From Aquimarina sp040786285 (GTDB lineage: Bacteria; Bacteroidota; Bacteroidia; Flavobacteriales; Flavobacteriaceae): a stretch of 64,000 nucleotides of DNA. A program made the position numbers and the translations under genes. Shown here piece by piece: positions 45,411 to 55,323 of the stretch. Positions within the stretch are counted from its first letter, which is position 1; each line of letters starts with the position of its first letter. The DNA is taken from the NCBI RefSeq assembly GCF_040786285.1, contig NZ_JBFMKQ010000001.1, positions 1,860,001-1,924,000 on the forward strand, given 5' to 3'. The notes beneath the pieces are model-generated. The model had not been told where the DNA came from, did not search any database, and was given only the letters and a program-made list of their open reading frames with translations.

Positions 45411-47234
45411 ATGAATTATTTAAAGAAGTTATCACGGTTTATTTTACCTTATAAGAAATATGCTGTTTTAAATATTGTGTGTAATATTTTTTATGCACTT
45501 TTTAGTACCTTATCCATGGTCTCTTTAATGCCAATGATTAATGTATTATTTGGCGAAAGTAAAAAGGTTACTATAAAACCTACGTATGAAGGAATCGGTA
45601 AAATCAAACCTTATTTAGAAGATTCATTAAACTATTTTGTTACCTCTGTGTCGGCTAATGATGGTCCGCAGCAAGCTTTGATGTATATGATCGTTTTGAT
45701 TATTAGCTTGTTTCTGCTTAAAAATTTGTTTAGCTATCTGGCAGTTTTTTTTGTTACCTATCTTAGAAATGGCGTTTTAAAGGATTTAAGAGATAACATA
45801 TATGACAAGGTCATTAACTTACCAATCTCATATTATTCAGAAAAAAGGAAAGGGGATATTATTGCTAGAATCTCTGGTGATGTTGGTGAGGTACAGGTAT
45901 CATTATTATCGGTTTTAGAACTTATCGTCAGGGAGCCATTAACTATTGTTTTTGCTATAATAACCATGTTTATTATAAGTGCAAAGCTTACATTATTTGT
46001 ATTCTTATTTATTCCTGTTGCTGGTTTTATTATTTCGCTTATAGGTAAAAGGTTGAAAAAACATTCACAAAAGGTTCAAGAAGAACAGGGGTTGTTTCTA
46101 TCTACTCTAGAAGAAACATTAAGCGGATTAAGGGTCATAAAAGGATTTAACTCTGAATCTTATTTTAATAAGAAATTTCAAGATTCCACCAATAGATTTT
46201 TTCGTTTCTCTAATAGTTTAGGTCATAGACAGAATTTGGCATCTCCCACCAGTGAGTTTTTAGGTATTGTTACCATTGCTGCTTTATTATGGTATGGCGG
46301 AAGCATGGTATTAGTAGATCATTCTTTATCAGGAGGAGCTTTTATTGGGTATATGGCTTTGTCATATCAAATATTAACTCCTGCAAAAGCCATTAGTAAA
46401 GCAAGCTATAAAGTAAAAGCCGGAAATGCTGCTGCAGACAGAGTTTTAGAGGTTTTAAATACTATTTCTCCGTTAGAGGATAAACAAAATGCCATTGTAA
46501 AGGACAATTTTGATGATCAAGTTTCTTTTGAAAATATTTCGTTTAAGTATCAGGATGATTATGTGTTAAAGGATTTTTCTCTAAACATTAAAAAAGGAAA
46601 AACAGTGGCGCTAGTTGGGCAATCTGGAAGTGGAAAATCTACTATTGCAAATTTGGTTACTCGATTTTATGACGTAAATAAAGGAGCGATTACCATAGAT
46701 GATCAAAATATTAAAGATCTTACTAAAAACTCATTACGCAGTTTAATGGGGTTAGTGACTCAAGATTCGATTTTATTTAACGATACGGTAAAAAATAACG
46801 TCCTACTCGGAAAACAAAATGCTACTGATGAAGAAGTTATTGATGCATTAAAGATTGCGAACGCATGGGAGTTTGTTAAAGACTTGCCGGATGGTATACA
46901 TACTAATATTGGTGATTCTGGAGGAAAACTCTCTGGAGGACAAAAACAACGATTAAGTATCGCTAGGGCCGTACTTAAAAATCCACCAATCATGATATTA
47001 GATGAAGCGACCTCTGCATTAGATACAGAAAGTGAGCGATTGGTTCAGGATGCTCTCGAGAATATGATGAGAAACAGAACATCGATTGTAATTGCTCATA
47101 GATTATCTACGATTCAGAAAGCAGATGCTATTGTTGTTATGCAAAAAGGAGAAATAGTGGAGCAGGGGACACATTCAGAATTACTAGCTAAAAACGGAAT
47201 GTATAAAAAACTAGTAGGGATGCAATCACTATAA
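45411..47234 (+). CDS. MsbA-like ABC transporter, fused permease and ATPase
   Basis: 607 residues from the ATG at 45411 (NYLKKLSRFILPYKKYA is the family N-terminus; an ATG at 45369 would add 14 residues). Six membrane helices (about 1-330), then the ATPase: Walker A GQSGSGKS (about 402-409), Q-loop, signature LSGGQKQR, Walker B IMILDEAT and the H-loop IVIAHRLSTI. It is a homodimeric lipid exporter of the MsbA/heterologous multidrug class; in Bacteroidota the likely cargo is lipid A. TATTTTTG at 45321-45328 is a possible -7 element. The stop overlaps the convergent GT2 gene by 6 bp. Confidence 0.92.
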   Translation: MNYLKKLSRFILPYKKYAVLNIVCNIFYALFSTLSMVSLMPMINVLFGESKKVTIKPTYEGIGKIKPYLEDSLNYFVTSVSANDGPQQALMYMIVLIISLFLLKNLFSYLAVFFVTYLRNGVLKDLRDNIYDKVINLPISYYSEKRKGDIIARISGDVGEVQVSLLSVLELIVREPLTIVFAIITMFIISAKLTLFVFLFIPVAGFIISLIGKRLKKHSQKVQEEQGLFLSTLEETLSGLRVIKGFNSESYFNKKFQDSTNRFFRFSNSLGHRQNLASPTSEFLGIVTIAALLWYGGSMVLVDHSLSGGAFIGYMALSYQILTPAKAISKASYKVKAGNAAADRVLEVLNTISPLEDKQNAIVKDNFDDQVSFENISFKYQDDYVLKDFSLNIKKGKTVALVGQSGSGKSTIANLVTRFYDVNKGAITIDDQNIKDLTKNSLRSLMGLVTQDSILFNDTVKNNVLLGKQNATDEEVIDALKIANAWEFVKDLPDGIHTNIGDSGGKLSGGQKQRLSIARAVLKNPPIMILDEATSALDTESERLVQDALENMMRNRTSIVIAHRLSTIQKADAIVVMQKGEIVEQGTHSELLAKNGMYKKLVGMQSL

Positions 47235-48014
47235 TTGCACGAGTCCATTTTTACACTTTGTGATTTTATTTTTTTGGGTTTCTATTTGGATCTTGTCACC
47301 TACCTCTGTGTTTCCTCTTGGTGATTCTTTATGATAAATATGAAACTGTATAGCTACATGTTTGATTCGTTTAGAAGTCACCCCAGAATTCAATAATCGT
47401 TGTGCAAAATTAAAATCTTCATATCCCCAACCAATAAGATCTTGATTATACCCATTGATTTCTATGGCATCTTTTTTCCAATAAGACATATTGCAACCTC
47501 TTAGTTTTCCAGAGTTTTTATCACTTTTTTTACTCAAAAATTTACTAAAAAAAGGCATGTATATTGCTCTGCTTTTTCTTAATAATCCATTGTTGATCCA
47601 GTGAAACTTAATGGTTTTATTAGCTAAAACTTTTCTAGAGTATTCTTCTTTAAGTGAAATCCGACTTCCGAATAAATAGGTGTTCTCTTCTGATAACCTA
47701 ATGTGATCTTTTATAAAATGCTTATGCAAAATTACATCACCATCTATTTGTATGATATAGTCTGAAGTAATCTGTTGCAATGCTTTGTTGAGGATTATTG
47801 TTTTGGTAAACCCTACATCTTCATGCCATATGTGCTTTAGAGGAACCGGTAGCTCGTTTTTAAATTTTGAGATTAAATGTTTTGTATCCTCTGTAGAACC
47901 ATCATCTGCAATCATAATCTCATGAGGTAAAACACTTTGAGATACAACACTTAATAATACTAATTCCAAGGCTTCAGGCCAATTGTATGTTGTAATCAAC
48001 AGCGTAACTCTCAT
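47229..48014 (-). CDS. Family 2 glycosyltransferase
   Basis: 261 residues. GT-A domain with LLITTYNWPEALELVLLSV, IMIADDGSTEDTK, the metal-binding IQIDGDVIL (DGD) and the acceptor-side GWGYEDFNFAQRLLNSG, resembling the galactosyltransferase-like C-terminal part (Glyco_transf_7C). No membrane helix. It is the last gene of the surface-glycan region and follows the CgeB-like gene by 2 bp. Confidence 0.92.
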   Translation of the reverse strand: MRVTLLITTYNWPEALELVLLSVVSQSVLPHEIMIADDGSTEDTKHLISKFKNELPVPLKHIWHEDVGFTKTIILNKALQQITSDYIIQIDGDVILHKHFIKDHIRLSEENTYLFGSRISLKEEYSRKVLANKTIKFHWINNGLLRKSRAIYMPFFSKFLSKKSDKNSGKLRGCNMSYWKKDAIEINGYNQDLIGWGYEDFNFAQRLLNSGVTSKRIKHVAIQFHIYHKESPRGNTEVGDKIQIETQKNKITKCKNGLVQL

Positions 48015-48016
48015 TA

Positions 48017-48997
48017 CTAAGCAGTCTTATAATTATCGGTAAGATTAAAAACTTTATTGACCCATGATGAGATATGATATTTATTAACGATTTCGGGTTT
48101 TACCTCTTCATACGGGGTTGAGAAAAAAGTTTCTGGAATATTAATATCATTACTATCTACAATTGCAATATTATTAGGGTTGTAAAAATCGTAATTCGCA
48201 ATATCCTTATTCGTAGTAATAATTTTTTTTTGTAATCCTATGGCTTCAAAAATCCTAAAAGAGAGCCCTTTTTGTTTAGGCCTCTGCAGATCTAAAAGAA
48301 TGTTACTTTTGGTAACAAAATCCGAAAAAATAGTTTTTAACGGATAGGTTTTTTTTGTGATTTCTATATCATAAGTTTCGATGAGTTCTTCATTATCACC
48401 TTTGTCGTAGGCTATTAATTTATAATCGATATTATGCTTTTTAAAATAGGCTACGAATTGAGGTAAAACTTTCGACCTTTTATCCAATGAACCTATATTA
48501 AATATGTTGTACTCTACATTATCGTTGTCGAATGTCTTAATATCGAAATAAATATAATTGGTGATAAAACTAAATTTGTATTCGGCAACATCTTTAGAAT
48601 CAAATGAATATACTTTATCGAAATAAGGGTATATCTTTTTCATTCGGGGATATCGATCAATACTATCATTAAAGAAAGTAATTAATTGATCTGTATTCTT
48701 ACGTATTTTTTTTATAGTGGATAATGATAGGTCATCTCCTTTTATGATCAATATGATATCCTGTTTTTCTTGATTAGCTAATAACTTAAGTAATACTTTA
48801 TTTAAATGTTGTCTTTTAAAATTGAAATTGAATAAATTCTTAGTAATAAAATTAAGAAGCTTGTGAAAAAAAGTGGGGTATCTATATTTTAGCTTATAAA
48901 AATCCAGATGCCTAGCCTTGATACCTCGACTCTGAAGCTCTTTTGCTATATATTTATTATAGCCCCATTTATCTAAACTGATAATAGTTATATTCAC
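48017..48997 (-). CDS. CgeB-like GT-B glycosyltransferase
   Basis: 326 residues. The N-terminal half (NITIISLDKWGYNKYIAKEL and IILIIKGDDLSLSTIKKI) and the C-terminal half (RIFEAIGLQKKIITTNKDI, typical of the second Rossmann domain) fit the GT-B fold of the CgeB/DUF3880 group. The substrate is unknown. Its product is probably used with the neighbouring GT2. Upstream is a 333-bp gap to the next gene in the run. Confidence 0.75.
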   Translation of the reverse strand: MNITIISLDKWGYNKYIAKELQSRGIKARHLDFYKLKYRYPTFFHKLLNFITKNLFNFNFKRQHLNKVLLKLLANQEKQDIILIIKGDDLSLSTIKKIRKNTDQLITFFNDSIDRYPRMKKIYPYFDKVYSFDSKDVAEYKFSFITNYIYFDIKTFDNDNVEYNIFNIGSLDKRSKVLPQFVAYFKKHNIDYKLIAYDKGDNEELIETYDIEITKKTYPLKTIFSDFVTKSNILLDLQRPKQKGLSFRIFEAIGLQKKIITTNKDIANYDFYNPNNIAIVDSNDINIPETFFSTPYEEVKPEIVNKYHISSWVNKVFNLTDNYKTA

Positions 48998-49330
48998 AAT
49001 ATCAATATTTTATTTCTAATCTAATATCTAAACTTTTATTGTTTATGTATATTGGGTATAGGCAGATGAAATTGTTAAAGGTTTTTAAAATAATGTTTAA
49101 AAAAGAAGATACCATAACCTTATTAAAGTGTTGACCACATGAAATTATAGTGGTGATATACAACAATATAGGTAATGATTTTTTCAATTTTAACGTAAAT
49201 TTAGGGTTCTCAAAGGTATTGTTTTGTTTGTTAAAATTCAAATTTAAAAAAATAAAAATCAAGGGTTTAGCTTCAATACTAAAGAGTGTTATGTTACTGT
49301 AAATTAGAGAGAAAAAATGTTATTTAAATA
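48998..49330. other. 333-bp AT-rich gap in the glycosyltransferase cluster
   Basis: Separates two co-oriented glycosyltransferase genes. A minus-strand frame of 86 codons (49002-49262) and a short plus-strand frame (starting near 49043) are open, but neither shows a domain, a signal peptide or a ribosome binding site; the composition is what random AT-rich DNA gives. I see no RNA gene, repeat or terminator in it. Confidence 0.5.
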
Positions 49331-50248
49331 TCATTTTATTCTAAAAAACATAGTGACTATGTATATAATTTTATCAGGAGCGGTCTTTTTAATTGTTTTT
49401 AGCATTTCTTTTCTGTTTACATAGAACAACCTTACTCTTCTAAAATTATTAACTAACGAAAAACTGTTATACGATGTCTTTAGTGATAGGATAATTTTTT
49501 TTTCTTCTTCTAGAGAATCAGGACATTTGTCATAAAAGCTAGTTATTCTCTTCCTTTTTTCGATACGCTTTAAACGTTTAGACCTTTTATTTTTTTTCGT
49601 TTTCTTATCCTTTTTGCTCGAGGCGATAATGTTATTTTGATGGTGTCTGTATTTTACAAGAGGTTCATCCAAATAATAAACGTTATTCTCTGTCGAGGCA
49701 ACGTAAGCCAACCACCAATCATGTGGTATGAAATCTGGAAAAGGGATCGCTTTATCGTAAAGTGATTTTTTAAAAAGTGAAGCATGACCAGAAACACAAT
49801 TGTCTATTAGTAGATTTATAGGAGTGTTGATGCTGATTAAATTTTTAGTCTCAGAAAAGCTACTTCCTAGTTCATTTAGGTTTTCATCAACAAAAATTGA
49901 GTCACAATATACTAAATCATAATGATGCATATGACTCATTAATTTTTCAATTTTAGTGGGCATCCACCAATCATCCTGATCTGATAATGCAATATAATTG
50001 CCTTTAGCCAATGCTATACCTCTTTCGAAATTTTTAATGTATCCAACATTCGTGTCAAATGGATGAACCGTAATATTACTATGTTTCTCACTATATGTAT
50101 TAAGAATATCCAATGTTGCATCACTAGAGGCATCATCCACAACAATAATTTCTAAAGGGGTATATGTCTGGTGAAGTATACTTTCTAATTGTTCTGAGAT
50201 ATACGTTGCCCCATTGTAAGTGCCAATAACTACCGATACTAATTCCAT
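49331..50248 (-). CDS. Family 2 glycosyltransferase
   Basis: 305 residues. GT-A domain with VSVVIGTYNGATYISEQLESIL (read in two parts), EIIVVDDASSDATLDIL, DTNVGYIKNFERGIALAKG and the acidic LSDQDDWWMP. The HDWWLAYVA segment is like that of rhamnosyltransferases. The C-terminal 75 residues are very basic (many Lys and Arg, e.g. KKDKKTKKNKRSKRLKRIEK), which may bind the membrane surface. Follows the next GT2 by 4 bp. Confidence 0.9.
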   Translation of the reverse strand: MELVSVVIGTYNGATYISEQLESILHQTYTPLEIIVVDDASSDATLDILNTYSEKHSNITVHPFDTNVGYIKNFERGIALAKGNYIALSDQDDWWMPTKIEKLMSHMHHYDLVYCDSIFVDENLNELGSSFSETKNLISINTPINLLIDNCVSGHASLFKKSLYDKAIPFPDFIPHDWWLAYVASTENNVYYLDEPLVKYRHHQNNIIASSKKDKKTKKNKRSKRLKRIEKRKRITSFYDKCPDSLEEEKKIILSLKTSYNSFSLVNNFRRVRLFYVNRKEMLKTIKKTAPDKIIYIVTMFFRIK

Positions 50249-50252
50249 ACGG

Positions 50253-51299
50253 TTATATTTTATATTTCGATTTGGTTTTTTTGTTTCGAATCTTAAATAT
50301 CTTGTAGGAGGCGTAGCTATAGGCTGAAGAAAATTTATCTAAAATAAAATCGTTAAGTTTTGATTCTTTATAAAAAGGAAACACATTTTTAAAACCATGC
50401 CTTTTGTATGAAGATACAGTGTAAAAGTTTTTAATGACCACCACATCATTTTTAGGAATATGCTTTTTTACTTCACTAAAAATAGGGTTGCTTAAAATTT
50501 CATTACAGATCTGAATTTTTTCATAGTATTGTATGTATAAAAACTTATAAAACTCTTTTTTGTCTTCTGTATTGATCTCACTATTCTTCATGGACTCTGA
50601 AGAAGTATGCACTCTAAATTTCACTAATTTATCGCTTATAAAAACAAAATCATGAGTAAGAATTTTATTTAGAATAAAGATGTAATCTATTAGCTGAAAG
50701 TAGTTGTCAGGGAAGTCGTCTCTAGAATACTTTTCTTTGTTAAACAAAAATGTTGGAGGCTCACCAATACAATTATTAAAAATATTTGGAGCAATTAATT
50801 TAGCAGTCTCCTTTGGAGAATATACTCGCTCTTCTTTAAATATTTTTTCTGTTTTTGGAAGTCTTTCTGAATAAAATAGTTTGATTTTAGGATTAAATCC
50901 TTCTTCAAAAAAGTATTCTCTATTACAAATTACAAAATCTACACTATGTTTTATAGCGCAGGTAATCATTCTTTTAACACAATTTTCTTCTAATAAGTCG
51001 TCTTGAAATAGAAACTTAACCCATTTAGAGGAAGCCTTTTCTAATGATTCACACCAGTTGCCTACCAATCCTAAATTCTTATTATTTTGATAGACTTTTA
51101 TACGCTTATCTTTCTTCGCGTATGATTCACAAATTTGAACAGTATCATCTGATGAATGATCATCGGTAATAATGATTTCTATATTTTGATATGTTTGGCT
51201 AAGGGCACTGTCTAATGTCTCGCGTATATGTTTGCTTCCATTATATGTAGGAATGCATATTGATACTAATGGTAATTTTTCTTGCGCTACGATGTCCAT
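50253..51299 (-). CDS. Family 2 glycosyltransferase
   Basis: 348 residues. VSICIPTYNGSKHIRETLDS, IEIIITDDHSSDDTVQICES, KNLGLVGNWCESLEKASSK and FLFQDDLLEENCVKRM identify the GT-A fold with an acidic catalytic cluster. The C-terminal 130 residues have no known domain. It is separated from the AlgX-like gene by 36 bp and from the next glycosyltransferase by 4 bp, so the three are likely cotranscribed. Confidence 0.9.
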   Translation of the reverse strand: MDIVAQEKLPLVSICIPTYNGSKHIRETLDSALSQTYQNIEIIITDDHSSDDTVQICESYAKKDKRIKVYQNNKNLGLVGNWCESLEKASSKWVKFLFQDDLLEENCVKRMITCAIKHSVDFVICNREYFFEEGFNPKIKLFYSERLPKTEKIFKEERVYSPKETAKLIAPNIFNNCIGEPPTFLFNKEKYSRDDFPDNYFQLIDYIFILNKILTHDFVFISDKLVKFRVHTSSESMKNSEINTEDKKEFYKFLYIQYYEKIQICNEILSNPIFSEVKKHIPKNDVVVIKNFYTVSSYKRHGFKNVFPFYKESKLNDFILDKFSSAYSYASYKIFKIRNKKTKSKYKI

Positions 51300-51335
51300 C
51301 TGTAAATACTAGGGGGATTAATTGTTTGAAAAACT

Positions 51336-52412
51336 TTAATCAGGCGAATGATTAAAATTTTCTGTTAGCAAAATATCAATATTTCTTTCCACCAGCTCAT
51401 AACATAAGATATCTGGCTTTTCTGATTCGATTAGCTCTTTATTAAAATTATGCCTCCATATAAAAACAGATTCACCAAAACTATCAGCAATCGACTCAAA
51501 ATAAGCACCAAAAAAAGAATCTCTTAATACTAAAATTTTTAATTCATTTGCAGTACTCTTGTAACGCTCTTCATAGAAGTGTGATCCAAAATGATAATTA
51601 GATGGTACGGTAAGTATTTTTTCTTGAGCCGTAAAACTAAATGGTTTTTTGGGCTTAACATTAATAAATTCTTCATTTTGCTCTAGAAAAAGGGCTCTGT
51701 TTAAATCTCCGATGTGTGCCCAAAATTTTTCAACTTCCATATCTTTCATGGTTCGATAATTGAAATCTACACCTTTAAAATCAGGCATAATTGCTTCTAA
51801 TGTAGAGTTGTATGCGTAGAACGCTCCATAATGATTCCAATGGGAGTCTGTTTTGTGATACAAGCGTAAACTATCATTTTTTGGAAAGTTAGATCCTAAA
51901 TCTATAAATTTAATATCGAGGCTTTTGCATATAGAATCTAATTGCTCAAACTTTGTTTTTCGATTACTCTTTTTTATAGGGATCATATCTCCATAAATAC
52001 TATGCTTATTTGGAGCAATAGAAAAATAGAATTTTATATTTTGTGTATCTAACCATTCCTTTTTTTCTAATAGATTTTTAGAAATTTTAGATAATTCCTT
52101 TTGATTAAACACTACTAATCCTTTAGACTCTGATAATGCATTGCTAAATTTATTTCCTAAAAATTTCCAGCCATTTTTTCCATCAACAACGCCATTAGGA
52201 ATAGGTTCTGAGCCGAAAATATTATTTTTTCCATGTGAGTACACTTTAAATAGATCTGACCGTAATGGGAAATTTCTTTTAAAATTTAAACTTATTTTCT
52301 TTTCCTGTTTATTTACAGGAGTGACTTTAATCTGAAGAATTACAAAAACAAATGGGATTGAAATTGTGGCCAAGAATACAATGGTAAATATTTTAACTAT
52401 TTTCTTTTGCAT
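51336..52412 (-). CDS. AlgX/AlgJ-like SGNH-type protein, copy A
   Basis: 358 residues with one N-terminal membrane segment (about 8-28), so it faces the periplasm. The AlgJ/AlgX catalytic marks are present: TDSHW with D189 and H191, and a nucleophile Ser at RDSF (S299). In alginate and cellulose acetylation such proteins transfer the acetyl group that an MBOAT protein passes across the membrane. The likely partner is the MBOAT at 55324. It is a paralogue of copy B (54265) with the catalytic residues at the same positions. Confidence 0.85.
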   Translation of the reverse strand: MQKKIVKIFTIVFLATISIPFVFVILQIKVTPVNKQEKKISLNFKRNFPLRSDLFKVYSHGKNNIFGSEPIPNGVVDGKNGWKFLGNKFSNALSESKGLVVFNQKELSKISKNLLEKKEWLDTQNIKFYFSIAPNKHSIYGDMIPIKKSNRKTKFEQLDSICKSLDIKFIDLGSNFPKNDSLRLYHKTDSHWNHYGAFYAYNSTLEAIMPDFKGVDFNYRTMKDMEVEKFWAHIGDLNRALFLEQNEEFINVKPKKPFSFTAQEKILTVPSNYHFGSHFYEERYKSTANELKILVLRDSFFGAYFESIADSFGESVFIWRHNFNKELIESEKPDILCYELVERNIDILLTENFNHSPD

Positions 52413-52586
52413 ACAAAAGGTCTTATTGTGGCGTTTTACTTCTATTGCTGGTTTGGTTAATGATCTTAAAACACGTTTATCCTAAGAGATTGAGTTCGCT
52501 TTTAAACCACGTGCAAATGTACTGATTAAATGAAACATCTCTTAATTATTATATTCGTTTGGAGTATGGAATTAATTAATAAAAGA

Positions 52587-52614
52587 AAAAGATCGTCTAA
52601 TTAGACGATCTTTT
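52587..52614 (-). terminator. Perfect 28-bp palindromic terminator
   Basis: AAAAGATCGTCTAA (52587-52600) and TTAGACGATCTTTT (52601-52614) form a 12 to 14-bp stem with T-runs on either strand. It ends transcription of the lipoprotein gene at 52662 and separates it from the AlgX-like gene start at 52412. Confidence 0.8.
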
Positions 52615-52661
52615 CTTATTCTCTTTAAGGTTCAAAACGCTGAAGATTTTTTTGGTATACT

Positions 52662-53237
52662 CTACTGTTTTTTATAATTGAAATACCTTTCTTCTTTGAT
52701 TTCTAGTGTTTGTCCATTTATCTCGGTTGTATATGTTCTCGAATTAATTCCATTTGATCCCATACTTAATATACCTCCTGGGTAAAGATTACCGTTTAAT
52801 TGAATTATTCCATCTTCATCTACAAAAGTAATAGTATCATAACCAGGTACCTCTATTGATATATTGGTCCCATCAGAATAGGGGCCAGCTACCCAAGAAT
52901 AGGTCTTTGATGATTCTGTTGTTGGAGAACATTGTAATTGCAGCTCAAGCTCGTTGGTTGTACCTTCTGCAAATTGTACAGATATATCCAGCTGTGATGA
53001 TGATGTGATAGTGGCGGTACCATCTGCATTGATCACAATTTCTTGTATAGAACAATCTTCACTGGTAACATCTATATGAGCAGAAGATACGTCTGTATTG
53101 TTCTCAGAAAAACTACTTACAAAGCCTCTGTTAAATTTCCATGTTCCGGTATAGTCAGGTCTGTCATTATCATCTGATGAGCAAGAAAGAATTGCGGTCG
53201 AAATAATTAGTAGTAAAAATAATTTGGTCTGTTTCAT
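52662..53237 (-). CDS. Small lipoprotein (lipocalin-like, unassigned)
   Basis: 191 residues from the ATG at 53237; the lipobox is LSC (SAILSCSSDD, Cys near residue 19) and is followed by SSDDNDRPDY, a typical flavobacterial lipoprotein spacer. The protein has beta-rich, short repeats such as GTWKFNRGF and GTATITSSSQLDISVQ, resembling the lipocalin-like domain family of Bacteroidota, but I cannot name a family. Upstream in-frame ATGs are not preceded by a plausible site and would spoil the signal peptide. It sits within the surface-glycan region but ends in its own terminator. Confidence 0.7.
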   Translation of the reverse strand: MKQTKLFLLLIISTAILSCSSDDNDRPDYTGTWKFNRGFVSSFSENNTDVSSAHIDVTSEDCSIQEIVINADGTATITSSSQLDISVQFAEGTTNELELQLQCSPTTESSKTYSWVAGPYSDGTNISIEVPGYDTITFVDEDGIIQLNGNLYPGGILSMGSNGINSRTYTTEINGQTLEIKEERYFNYKKQ

Positions 53238-53477
53238 GTTTAATTTTGTTAAGCATTTACCCAACATGGGTGATTTACGTGTGATTATTAATTTTAACAT
53301 ATATAAGACCAGTTTCTATATAATGATGTTGCAATAAAATTAGGTGTAGGTGCAATATGTTTTTGAAAAAAAAGATGTTATGGTATGATTTCTAAGTACT
53401 TTAGAGAACCCTATTCAGCAAAGAGTTGTTGGATAATAAAGGTGATGTAAAGATAAATTCGTTTTTTTTCTTTTGAG

Positions 53478-54308
53478 TTATGCGTTTTTTCCTAAGAATT
53501 TATGATTGTAATACACTAAAGTTCCTCCGTCTGTGGTGGTGTACAATCCGAAATCGAATTCATCCAGTGCTTTCATAACAGTGATAGAGCATTTAGGAAT
53601 CATTCTGTCATGTGTTTCGATCATTAATACATTAACCTTGGGGAGCCAATACTGATAATTAGATTCAAACAGTTTTTTTTCTGCTCCTTCGATATCGATT
53701 TTTAGAATGTCTATTTCATCCCAATGATGATCGCTAATAATTTGATCAATGGTTATGGATTCGATATCATAATCATCTTTGGTAGATTCTTTTATGACAA
53801 AACTATTTGTAGCATTAAACGGGTCAAATACTTTAAAGTATGAGTTCTTGTTATACAGCCCTTTATTTATAATAGTTATGTTAGTCTGACCCTTCAGGTT
53901 TTTACGAATCATCTCAAGATTACCGTTATCGATTTCGATTAATGCGATAGCAGCATTAGGGTACTTCATTTTAAAGAAAAGAGAAGCTAAGCCAATATTT
54001 GCACCTGCATCAATTATGGTTTTTGGTTGTATAGGTAAGGGTAAATTGTATATGTTATCGATGAAAACTTCATCAAAAGTTTCATGATCTTTTGTGTTTT
54101 TTCGAAGATGTATATGCGCGTTATTGGATAATTTAATGTTCTCCTTTTCTTTTTTTAACGCTCGGGATATTTTGATGGAGTCAAAAAACGAGAAATTACG
54201 TTTTAAGTTACTAATACCTGCTATTTTTCTTAACATTTTAGTTTTCATGCCTTCGTCAAAATATTTATTTGGCCAGAAGAAAGTCAACGTCTCTTTCAGC
54301 AATTTCAT
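53478..54308 (-). CDS. FkbM family methyltransferase
   Basis: 276 residues from the ATG at 54308, which lies inside the end of the upstream AlgX-like gene (44-bp overlap); an ATG at 54338 is less likely. The SAM-binding motif is IIDAGANIGLASLFFKMKYP with the acidic end of strand 2 in ALIEID, and the DEIDILKIDIEGAEKKLFES segment is the FkbM hallmark. Such enzymes methylate sugar hydroxyls or polysaccharide ends, so it fits a glycan-modifying role beside the acyltransferase genes. Confidence 0.88.
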   Translation of the reverse strand: MKLLKETLTFFWPNKYFDEGMKTKMLRKIAGISNLKRNFSFFDSIKISRALKKEKENIKLSNNAHIHLRKNTKDHETFDEVFIDNIYNLPLPIQPKTIIDAGANIGLASLFFKMKYPNAAIALIEIDNGNLEMIRKNLKGQTNITIINKGLYNKNSYFKVFDPFNATNSFVIKESTKDDYDIESITIDQIISDHHWDEIDILKIDIEGAEKKLFESNYQYWLPKVNVLMIETHDRMIPKCSITVMKALDEFDFGLYTTTDGGTLVYYNHKFLGKNA

Positions 54309-55320
54309 GTAGCAAAATATCCGGTTTTTCTGATTCAATCAGATTTTCGTCGAATTTATAATCCCAAATTAAAAGAGAGTTTCCAAAATTGTTTACTATG
54401 TATTGTCTAAAATAACCAAAAAATGAATCATTCATCGTCATTATTTTTAGATCATTAATGTCATTACGATATCGTAATTCGTAAAAAGAGGGATCTTTGT
54501 GATAACCTTTGCGTATCGTCAAGGTTTTATCAAGCTGATATACCTTTTCTGGGTTTTTAAAATTAAAATGAATAAATGCTTCGTTTTTTTCTAATTGTAA
54601 CATTTCATTTAAATCCCCGATAGGATCATTGGTAGTTTCAATAATCATATCATCTATGGTGTAGAGATTAAAATTGGTAGTATTAAAATCTTTAGTGATT
54701 TCCTTCATAATCGATCCAAACGCATAAAAACCAGCATAATCATTCCAATGAGAATCGGTTTTATGATATAATCGTATGTTTTCGTCTTTTGGGAAATCGG
54801 TACCAAGATTAATAAAACGTACACCTATGGTTTTACAAAGTGAATCTATCTGTTCGAGTTTGTTATTTCTATCATTTTTTCGAATAGGAATCATATCTCC
54901 ATAAACACTATGTTTGTTTGGAGCTATGGCAAGATAGAATTTAATGTTTCTTTTTTTTAGCCAATCGTTTCTGTAAGAGAGTATTCCTTTTAAAGAATCT
55001 AGTTCCTTTTTGCTGAAAACTATCATACCTTTTGATTCTGATAGGGCATTACTATACGCATTACCTAAAAATTTCCAACCGTTTTTAATATCGATTACTT
55101 TTTTAGGAATTGGATCAGCATCAAAAATATCTGCCTTGATATAAGAGTATACTTTGAACAAGTCTGCTTTTAACGGAAAGTTTCGCTTAAAGTTTAAGCT
55201 GATTTCTTTTTCCATTGCATTAACAGGTTTGACCTTGATCTTTAAAATAGTAAAGACAAAGGGTATCGAAACTATCGATAAACTAAGTATTATGAATATT
55301 TTGATTATTATTTTCTGCAT
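54265..55320 (-). CDS. AlgX/AlgJ-like SGNH-type protein, copy B
   Basis: 351 residues, N-terminal membrane segment about 7-28. D189 and H191 in TDSHW and S299 in NDSF stand in exactly the same columns as in copy A, and the two proteins share VNLN..FKRNFPL, NGWKFLGN, SNALSESKG and APNKHS-YGDMIPI. Its start lies 3 bp after the end of the MBOAT gene, so these two form the core acylation pair; copy A, 2 kb further, is a tandem duplicate separated by the FkbM and lipoprotein genes. Confidence 0.87.
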   Translation of the reverse strand: MQKIIIKIFIILSLSIVSIPFVFTILKIKVKPVNAMEKEISLNFKRNFPLKADLFKVYSYIKADIFDADPIPKKVIDIKNGWKFLGNAYSNALSESKGMIVFSKKELDSLKGILSYRNDWLKKRNIKFYLAIAPNKHSVYGDMIPIRKNDRNNKLEQIDSLCKTIGVRFINLGTDFPKDENIRLYHKTDSHWNDYAGFYAFGSIMKEITKDFNTTNFNLYTIDDMIIETTNDPIGDLNEMLQLEKNEAFIHFNFKNPEKVYQLDKTLTIRKGYHKDPSFYELRYRNDINDLKIMTMNDSFFGYFRQYIVNNFGNSLLIWDYKFDENLIESEKPDILLHEIAERDVDFLLAK

Positions 55321-55323
55321 AGC

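Noticed and set aside
49002..49262. 86-codon minus-strand frame in the glycosyltransferase gap
   Set aside because: No domain, no signal peptide and no plausible ribosome binding site; composition is that of AT-rich random sequence. An overlapping plus-strand frame is equally open.
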